A stretch of 8,905 bases of DNA from Haloarculaceae archaeon. GTDB taxonomy: Archaea; Halobacteriota; Halobacteria; Halobacteriales; Haloarculaceae. Each line of letters starts with the position of its first letter. Position 1 is the first letter of the stretch. A program made the position numbers and the translations under genes. The notes under the pieces were generated by a model. It was not told the origin of the DNA. It did no database searches and saw nothing but the letters and a program-made list of their open reading frames with translations. This document shows, piece by piece, positions 4,915 through 8,905 of the stretch. The stretch covers positions 1 to 8,905 of the forward strand of contig JAHENO010000091.1 in NCBI GenBank assembly GCA_018609945.1, written 5' to 3'.

Positions 4915-5829
4915 ATGCGCCACGACCACGTCATCAGCGCCAAACAGCTGACGCGCGGGGACATCGAGTCGGTGCTCGACCGCGCGAGCGACATCGCGGC
5001 CGACCCCGGCACGTACGCGGGCCGCCACCAGGGGACGCTACTGGGGTTGCTGTTCTTCGAGCCGAGCACGCGGACGAAGATGAGTTTCTCGGCCGCCATC
5101 AAGCGCCTGGGCGGGGATGTCGTCGACATGGGTCCGGTCGACGCCTCCAGCGTCAAGAAGGGAGAGAGCCTCGCCGACACGGTCCGGGTCATCGAGGGAT
5201 ACGCCGACGCGCTCGTGCTTCGCCACCCCAGCGAGGGGTCGGCGAAGATGGCAGCCGAGTACGTCGACGTGCCGCTGATCAACGCCGGAGACGGCGCCGG
5301 CCAGCACCCGACACAGACGTTGCTCGACCTCTACACCATCCGCGAGAACGCCGGCCTCGACGGCCTCCGGATCGGCATCATGGGCGACCTGAAGTACGGC
5401 CGAACGGTCCACTCGCTCGCACACGCGCTGACGAACTTCGAGACGACACAGCACTTCGTCAGCCCCGAAACGCTCGCGCTGCCGCGGAACGTCCGCTACG
5501 ACCTCCACGAGGAGGGCGCGTCGGTCAAGGAACACACCGACCTCGAACACATCCTGCCCGATCTCGACGTCCTGTACGTGACGCGGATCCAGCGCGAACG
5601 GTTCCCGGACGAGAGCGAGTACCGTGCGGTTGCCGGCCAGTACCAGATCGACGCCGAAACGCTCGAGGCTGCGGCCGACGACCTGGTGGTGATGCACCCG
5701 CTCCCGCGCGTCGACGAGATCGCCAGCGACGTCGACGAAACCGAACACGCCCGCTACTTCGAGCAGGCACACAATGGGGTGCCCGTCCGGATGGCTCTCC
5801 TCGATCACCTCCTGGAGGGAGACCGATGA
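4915..5829 (+). CDS. pyrB: Aspartate carbamoyltransferase, catalytic subunit
   Basis: A 304-residue enzyme that joins carbamoyl phosphate and L-aspartate to N-carbamoyl-aspartate, the committed step of de novo UMP synthesis. The carbamoyl-phosphate site FFEPSTRTKMSF (47-58), with STRT at 51-54, is intact. So are SVKKGES (79-85), whose Lys on the flexible loop enters the neighbouring subunit's active site, HPTQTLLDLYTI (131-142), DLKYGRTVHSL (158-168) and HPLPRVDEI (261-269). Length matches other ATCase catalytic chains (E. coli about 310). The ATG at 4915 follows a leaderless-spaced TATA-like box, and MRHDHVISAKQLT is a normal N-terminus. The stop overlaps the pyrI ATG by 4 bp, so the two subunits are made together. 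The separate, intact regulatory gene predicts the allosteric E. coli-type holoenzyme. Confidence 0.97.
   Translation: MRHDHVISAKQLTRGDIESVLDRASDIAADPGTYAGRHQGTLLGLLFFEPSTRTKMSFSAAIKRLGGDVVDMGPVDASSVKKGESLADTVRVIEGYADALVLRHPSEGSAKMAAEYVDVPLINAGDGAGQHPTQTLLDLYTIRENAGLDGLRIGIMGDLKYGRTVHSLAHALTNFETTQHFVSPETLALPRNVRYDLHEEGASVKEHTDLEHILPDLDVLYVTRIQRERFPDESEYRAVAGQYQIDAETLEAAADDLVVMHPLPRVDEIASDVDETEHARYFEQAHNGVPVRMALLDHLLEGDR
5814..5818 (+). promoter_or_regulatory. Shine-Dalgarno site of pyrI
   Basis: GGAGG inside the last codons of pyrB, 7 nt before the pyrI ATG at 5826. With the ATGA overlap it ensures translation of the second cistron, in contrast to the leaderless first cistron. Confidence 0.75.
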
Positions 5830-6287
5830 CCGCCGACCGCGAACTCCGCGTCAGCAAGATCAGTAGCGGTACCGTCATCGACCACATCACCAGCGGCCAG
5901 GCGCTGAACGTGCTCGCCATCCTCGGCATCGACGGCACGGACGGCGAAGTCGTCTCCATCGGGATGAACGTTCCCTCCGACCGCCTCGGGACGAAAGACA
6001 TCGTGAAGGTGGAGGGTCGCGAACTTTCCCAGAGCGAACTCGACGTTCTCTCGCTGATCGCACCCGTCGCGACGATCAACATCATCCGCGACTACGACGT
6101 CGTCGAGAAACACCGCGTCGACCGCCCCACCGAGGTGACGGGCGTGTTGCAGTGTCCCAATCACAACTGCATCACTACCGAGGACGAGCCCGTCGACTCG
6201 CATTTCGAGGTGCTCGACGACGGGGTCCGGTGTGTCTATTGCGATACGATCATCCGCGAGGACCTGGCCGCCCACATCCTGGTCTAG
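5826..6287 (+). CDS. pyrI: Aspartate carbamoyltransferase, regulatory subunit
   Basis: A 153-residue, catalytically inactive partner of PyrB that binds nucleotide effectors (in E. coli CTP/UTP inhibit, ATP activates) and bridges catalytic trimers. The N-terminal allosteric domain contains SKISSGTVIDHITSGQAL (10-27) and the DRLGTKDIVKVEGREL run (52-67). The C-terminal zinc domain has four cysteines, C110-x4-C115 and C136-x2-C139, matching the E. coli spacing of C109/C114 and C138/C141. Length equals the E. coli chain. It starts within the stop of pyrB behind a GGAGG site. Ends TAG at 6287, 28 bp from the convergent stop of the FKBP gene. Nothing is missing or unusual. Confidence 0.97.
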   Translation: MTADRELRVSKISSGTVIDHITSGQALNVLAILGIDGTDGEVVSIGMNVPSDRLGTKDIVKVEGRELSQSELDVLSLIAPVATINIIRDYDVVEKHRVDRPTEVTGVLQCPNHNCITTEDEPVDSHFEVLDDGVRCVYCDTIIREDLAAHILV

Positions 6288-6315
6288 AAACGCTCCCCGA
6301 CCTCGACCGTCGTCG

Positions 6316-7443
6316 CTACTCCCCGAGTTCCTCGGCGAGTTCGTCCGCGTCGATGTCGGCGTCTTCGAGTGCGGCTTCGATGTCCTCCTCGCCGCCACCC
6401 ATGCCGCCCATACCGCCCATCATACCGGGCAGGCCCATGCCGCCCATGCCCTCGATGATCTCCTGGACGACGACGCGGTCGACGCCGAGATAGTCGATGA
6501 GGTCCTGGGCGATGGACTGTTTCTGGAACATCCACTGCTGGTTCATCGTCAGTTCCGGCGTCGCCTCGATGTAGAGTGACTCCTTCTCGACCTCGACCGT
6601 CTCGAACTCCGGTTCCTCGTCCGCCTCGTCGGCCTCGCCCTCCGCGGTCCCGCTCTCGTCGTCGGCCGCCTCGTCGTCTCCTTCGTCCTCCTCTGCCTCG
6701 TTCTCGACGAGCTGTTCCTCCTCGACGGTGTCGGTCTCGAAGTGGACGTTCAGCTGGAGGTCCAGCAGCGTCTCGAGCAGACTCTCCGCTTTTGCCTGGC
6801 GGTCGGTGATCTCGCCGACGATCTCGTACTCGTACTCGATGTCTTCGCCGGCGAGCGGATGGTTGAAGTCGACGCGAGCGCGGCCGCCGATGACGGTCTC
6901 GACGAAGCCCTCCTCGCCGTCGATTCGCACCTGTGCGCCCGGGTAGCGGTCGTCCTCGGGGATCTTGTCCTTGCTGACCGTCCGGACCTCCTCCTCGTCG
7001 TACTCGCCGAAAGCCTCACTGGCTTCGACGACGACCGAGCCGGTGTCACCGACCTCCCGGCCGATGAGGTCATCCTCGACGGGCGGAAAGATGTGTCCCT
7101 CGCCGAGGACGATGGTACGGGGGGCGAACTCCCTGTCCGCGTCGACCCCCTCCTCCTCGGCGACCTCGGCGTCGGTCGTGTCGACGAGGTCCCCGCCCTC
7201 CACCGTCCGGGCGGTGTAGTCCAGTTCGACGAACGCGCCGTCCTGGAGGCCTTCCTCGTCTTCGGAATCGGTGTCTTCGGCCTCCCCGGCGGCGTCGCTC
7301 TCGGTGGCAGCGCCCTCGGCGGCCTCGCCGTTCCCGTCGTCGACATCGGTCTCCTCGGCCGCGTACTCGGCCTGCGCGTCCGCGTCGGCCGCCTGTTCTC
7401 CCGTCGCCTCGTCGGCGTCATCGGCCTCGGAGTCGTTGCTCAT
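6316..7443 (-). CDS. FKBP-type (SlyD-like) peptidyl-prolyl cis-trans isomerase with Gly-Met-rich tail
   Basis: A 375-residue cytosolic folding factor. Residues 1-66 are an extremely acidic, Ala-rich, low-complexity region. The FKBP core starts at GAFVELDYTARTVEGGDLVDTT (69-90) and continues with RTIVLGEGHIFPPVEDDLIG (109-128) and ASEAFGEYDEE (141-151). An insert-in-flap chaperone domain (about 152-190) is followed by RVDFNHPLAGEDIEYEYEIV (190-209), hallmark of the SlyD type. Residues 215-330 form an extra alpha/beta region split by an acidic linker (245-280), with NQQWMFQKQSIAQDLIDYLG (301-320) as a probable helix. Then comes EGMGGMGLPGMMGGMGGMGG (331-350) and an acidic helical end. SlyD usually has a His/Cys-rich metal-binding tail, so this Met-Gly tail is different and recalls group II chaperonins. 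Length is well above SlyD (~196). A TATA-like box 27 nt upstream supports the ATG at 7443. Catalytic activity is expected but not proven by sequence. Confidence 0.93.
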   Translation of the reverse strand: MSNDSEADDADEATGEQAADADAQAEYAAEETDVDDGNGEAAEGAATESDAAGEAEDTDSEDEEGLQDGAFVELDYTARTVEGGDLVDTTDAEVAEEEGVDADREFAPRTIVLGEGHIFPPVEDDLIGREVGDTGSVVVEASEAFGEYDEEEVRTVSKDKIPEDDRYPGAQVRIDGEEGFVETVIGGRARVDFNHPLAGEDIEYEYEIVGEITDRQAKAESLLETLLDLQLNVHFETDTVEEEQLVENEAEEDEGDDEAADDESGTAEGEADEADEEPEFETVEVEKESLYIEATPELTMNQQWMFQKQSIAQDLIDYLGVDRVVVQEIIEGMGGMGLPGMMGGMGGMGGGEEDIEAALEDADIDADELAEELGE

Positions 7444-7467
7444 ACAGTGTTCGACAGCCGTTGTACT

Positions 7468-7473
7468 CTTAAG
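7468..7473 (-). promoter_or_regulatory. TATA-like box of the FKBP gene
   Basis: CTTAAG is centred 27 nt upstream of the ATG at 7443 within minus-strand TTCTTAAGAGTAC. It is one of the clearest leaderless promoters in the window, and shows that FKBP need not depend on transcription from the PLP-enzyme gene upstream. Confidence 0.6.
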
Positions 7474-7493
7474 AACAACGTTTCGGCCCCACC

Positions 7494-7511
7494 CGGCCCA
7501 CCGACGGGCCG
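7494..7511 (-). terminator. GC hairpin after the PLP-enzyme gene
   Basis: CGGCCC and GGGCCG form a 6-bp stem around a 6-nt loop, 8 nt past the stop of the PLP-enzyme gene (7519, minus). No T-run follows, so termination is only possible; such stems are common in GC-rich DNA. Confidence 0.25.
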
Positions 7512-7518
7512 ACTCCGG

Positions 7519-8550
7519 TCAGCCAGCGTACTCGCTCGATTCGAGAATCTGCCGGTGGGTCTCGGCGTCGATATTCCGTCCCGAAACCGGGATCACGACC
7601 TTCCGGCCGGACAGGTCGTCACCGGCCGCCAGGGCAGCCGCGACCCCCGTGCCACAGGCCCCCTCCATCACGATGTGCTCGTCGACGTACATGCGGGCGA
7701 CGGCCTCGCGGATGGCGTCGTCCGAGACCAGCCGGAAGTCCGCGAGGCCGTCCCGTAACACCTCCGTGGTCACCGCGAAGGGGACCCGGGTTGCGACACC
7801 CTCGGCGAAGGTGTCCATCCGGTCGTGAGCAGCGAGTGTTCCCTCGGCCCAGGCGCGGTAGACGGCCGGCGCCCCTTCGGCCTGGACGCCCACCACGTCC
7901 GCGTCGAGCAGCGCACCGACCGACAGGCAGTACCCGGAGGCCGAGGACCCGCCGCCGACCGGACAGAAGACGACGTCCACCCCGGGAAGCGCCTCGACGA
8001 CCTCCAGCCCGGCGGTTCCGACCCCCGCGAGCAGTGCCGGCTCGTTCGCCGAGTGGACGTAGCGGTACCCCTCCTCGCTGGCGAGGCGCTCGACTTGTTC
8101 GCGCGCCTCGTCGAAGTCCGCACCGTGTTTCCGGACGTCCGCGCCGAGCGCGCGCATCGCAGCCACCTTGTCGGGGTTGGCGTCCTCGGGCACGCCGACC
8201 ACGACTGGCACGTCGAACTCCCGGCCGGCCCAGGCGATCGACTGGCCGTGGTTGCCGGTCGAGGCCGCGATCAGCCCCCGGTCGCGAAATTCGTCGTCGA
8301 GTCCCGAGACGAGGGTCACCCCCCCGCGGACCTTGAAGGCTCCCGTCGGCAGCGTGTCCTCGCGTTTGAGATAGACGTCGGCGTCGAGTTCGGCCGAGAG
8401 CGTCTCGCTGCGGACCAGCGGCGTCTCCGGGAGGTGCCTGCTGACCGTCTCGCGGGCCCGAAACAGGTCCGCGGTCGTCGGCGGCGTCAGGTCGTGATAG
8501 GGGAAGACGGTCGATTCGTCGGGCGACTCGACGGGCTCGTATGCGGCCAT
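7519..8550 (-). CDS. PLP-dependent enzyme, threonine ammonia-lyase (threonine/serine dehydratase) family
   Basis: A 343-residue cytosolic fold-type II PLP enzyme. The Schiff-base lysine is K73 in TGAFKVRGG (69-77), preceded by VYLKREDTLP (59-68). The substrate loop is STGNHGQSIA (97-106), and VGVPEDANPDKVAAMRALGADV (118-139) is typical of threonine dehydratases. The phosphate-binding Gly loop is FCPVGGGSSASGY (195-207), where GGGSSA replaces the usual GGGGL. MEGACGTGVAA (295-305) and PVSGRNID (321-328) supply the PLP-ring Glu and Ser positions. It lacks the C-terminal ACT or IlvA regulatory domain, like catabolic dehydratases and serine racemase. Likely reaction: L-threonine (or serine) to 2-oxobutyrate (or pyruvate) plus ammonia; substrate is not certain. 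The ATG at 8550 is chosen because family homology begins there, a TATA-like box lies 27 nt upstream, and an upstream extension would overlap the divergent CYTH gene. Confidence 0.85.
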   Translation of the reverse strand: MAAYEPVESPDESTVFPYHDLTPPTTADLFRARETVSRHLPETPLVRSETLSAELDADVYLKREDTLPTGAFKVRGGVTLVSGLDDEFRDRGLIAASTGNHGQSIAWAGREFDVPVVVGVPEDANPDKVAAMRALGADVRKHGADFDEAREQVERLASEEGYRYVHSANEPALLAGVGTAGLEVVEALPGVDVVFCPVGGGSSASGYCLSVGALLDADVVGVQAEGAPAVYRAWAEGTLAAHDRMDTFAEGVATRVPFAVTTEVLRDGLADFRLVSDDAIREAVARMYVDEHIVMEGACGTGVAAALAAGDDLSGRKVVIPVSGRNIDAETHRQILESSEYAG

Positions 8551-8573
8551 GTCTGTCCGCACGGAAACCACGG

Positions 8574-8581
8574 TGAAAACT
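8574..8581 (-). promoter_or_regulatory. TATA-like box of the PLP-enzyme gene
   Basis: Minus-strand AGTTTTCA is centred 27 nt upstream of the ATG at 8550, supporting that start and a leaderless transcript. Confidence 0.5.
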
Positions 8582-8610
8582 GTAGGCGATGTGGGGCCGA
8601 CGAGCAGGTC

Positions 8611-8616
8611 ACTTTT
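8611..8616 (+). promoter_or_regulatory. TATA-like box of the CYTH gene
   Basis: ACTTTT is centred about 28 nt upstream of the ATG at 8642, in a spacer of 91 bp shared with the divergent PLP-enzyme gene. Confidence 0.4.
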
Positions 8617-8641
8617 GCCCGCCCCCTCCCTCGGACCGGCC

Positions 8642-8905
8642 ATGTACGAGGTGGAACTGAAGGTCCGCGCCGACCACGGGCCGGTCCGGGACCGCCTGGA
8701 CGCACTCGGCGCCCGGCACGTGGGTGCTGTCGTCCAGACGGACACCTACTACGACGCTCCCCACCGCGAGTTCGCCGAAACCGACGAGGCGCTCCGGATC
8801 CGACAGGAGTTACCCGCCGATGGGGACCAGCAGGCGTACCTCACGTACAAGGGGCCGCTCGTCGACGAGCAGTCGAAGACCCGCGAGGAGGCCGAAACGG
8901 CCGTC
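8642..8905 (+). CDS. CYTH-domain protein (class IV adenylate cyclase / CyaB-like), 5' part
   Basis: The first 88 residues are present; the gene continues past the window end. It starts MYEVELKVRA, with the ExExK signature (E3, E5, K7) that binds metal and triphosphate in the CYTH superfamily. Further conserved pieces are QTDTYYDAPHREFAETDEALRIRQ, with the YYD and ALRIR strands of the tunnel (Arg lines the triphosphate site), and AYLTYKGP with its basic Lys. This matches the archaeal CyaB-like group, annotated as class IV adenylate cyclase or thiamine-triphosphatase-like. Many members act on triphosphates with unknown physiological substrate, so cAMP synthesis should not be assumed. Start choice rests on the ExExK motif, always near the N-terminus, plus the TATA-like box upstream. 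Confidence 0.88.
   Translation, partial: MYEVELKVRADHGPVRDRLDALGARHVGAVVQTDTYYDAPHREFAETDEALRIRQELPADGDQQAYLTYKGPLVDEQSKTREEAETAV

Noticed and set aside
5038..5808. 256-codon minus-strand frame inside pyrB
   Set aside because: Antisense to an unmistakable pyrB; open only because of third-position GC bias.
6742..7758. 338-codon plus-strand frame across the FKBP gene and the next gene
   Set aside because: It spans two real minus-strand genes and their promoter; Val/Leu/Gly composition is typical of an antisense frame to acidic coding sequence.
8551..8745. 65-residue N-terminal extension of the PLP enzyme
   Set aside because: It would overlap the CYTH coding region and both divergent promoters, and its Ser/Arg/Thr-rich sequence does not match the family.

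Overview
The window looks like a stretch of haloarchaeal (class Halobacteria) chromosome. GC content is high, predicted proteins are rich in Asp/Glu, and almost every gene that begins a transcription unit has an AT-rich TATA-like box centred about 25-29 nt upstream of its ATG. That spacing is the signature of leaderless archaeal transcripts. Strong Shine-Dalgarno motifs are seen only at mscS and at the internal cistron pyrI. No rRNA, tRNA, insertion sequence, CRISPR array or phage gene is visible.

Layout, left to right. (1) At 1-854 the tail of an upstream gene, possibly nadM, overlaps a SAM hydrolase/DUF62 gene by 4 bp. (2) At 876-1799 (minus) lies an MscS-type mechanosensitive channel with a good SD. 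(3) At 1965-2965 (minus) are an unrecognised cytosolic protein resembling TIM-barrel glycoside-hydrolase-like families and, upstream of it, a 24-residue single-helix membrane protein. (4) At 3039-3480 (plus) is a decayed GIDE-domain membrane-protein gene: three -1 frame changes, 3' part missing, apparent leaderless promoter still present. (5) At 3509-4834 (minus) are two P-loop-type ATPases, a MinD/ParA-like protein followed by a RecA/KaiC-like protein whose Walker A motif is degenerate. (6) At 4915-6287 (plus) is the pyrBI operon for both subunits of aspartate carbamoyltransferase. (7) At 6316-7443 (minus) is a SlyD-like FKBP prolyl isomerase with an acidic N-terminus and a Gly-Met-rich tail like that of group II chaperonins. 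(8) At 7519-8550 (minus) is a fold-type II PLP enzyme of the threonine ammonia-lyase family, divergent from (9) a truncated CYTH-domain gene (8642 onward) that runs off the window.

Most genes are ordinary housekeeping functions: pyrimidine synthesis, amino-acid metabolism, protein folding, osmotic protection and SAM turnover. They sit in short transcription units separated by compact divergent promoters of about 70-90 bp. I see no clear multi-gene novel system. The parts least explained are the MinD-like/degenerate-KaiC pair, the 24-residue membrane protein beside a dying GIDE gene, the orphan TIM-barrel-like protein, and the chaperonin-like tail on the FKBP.
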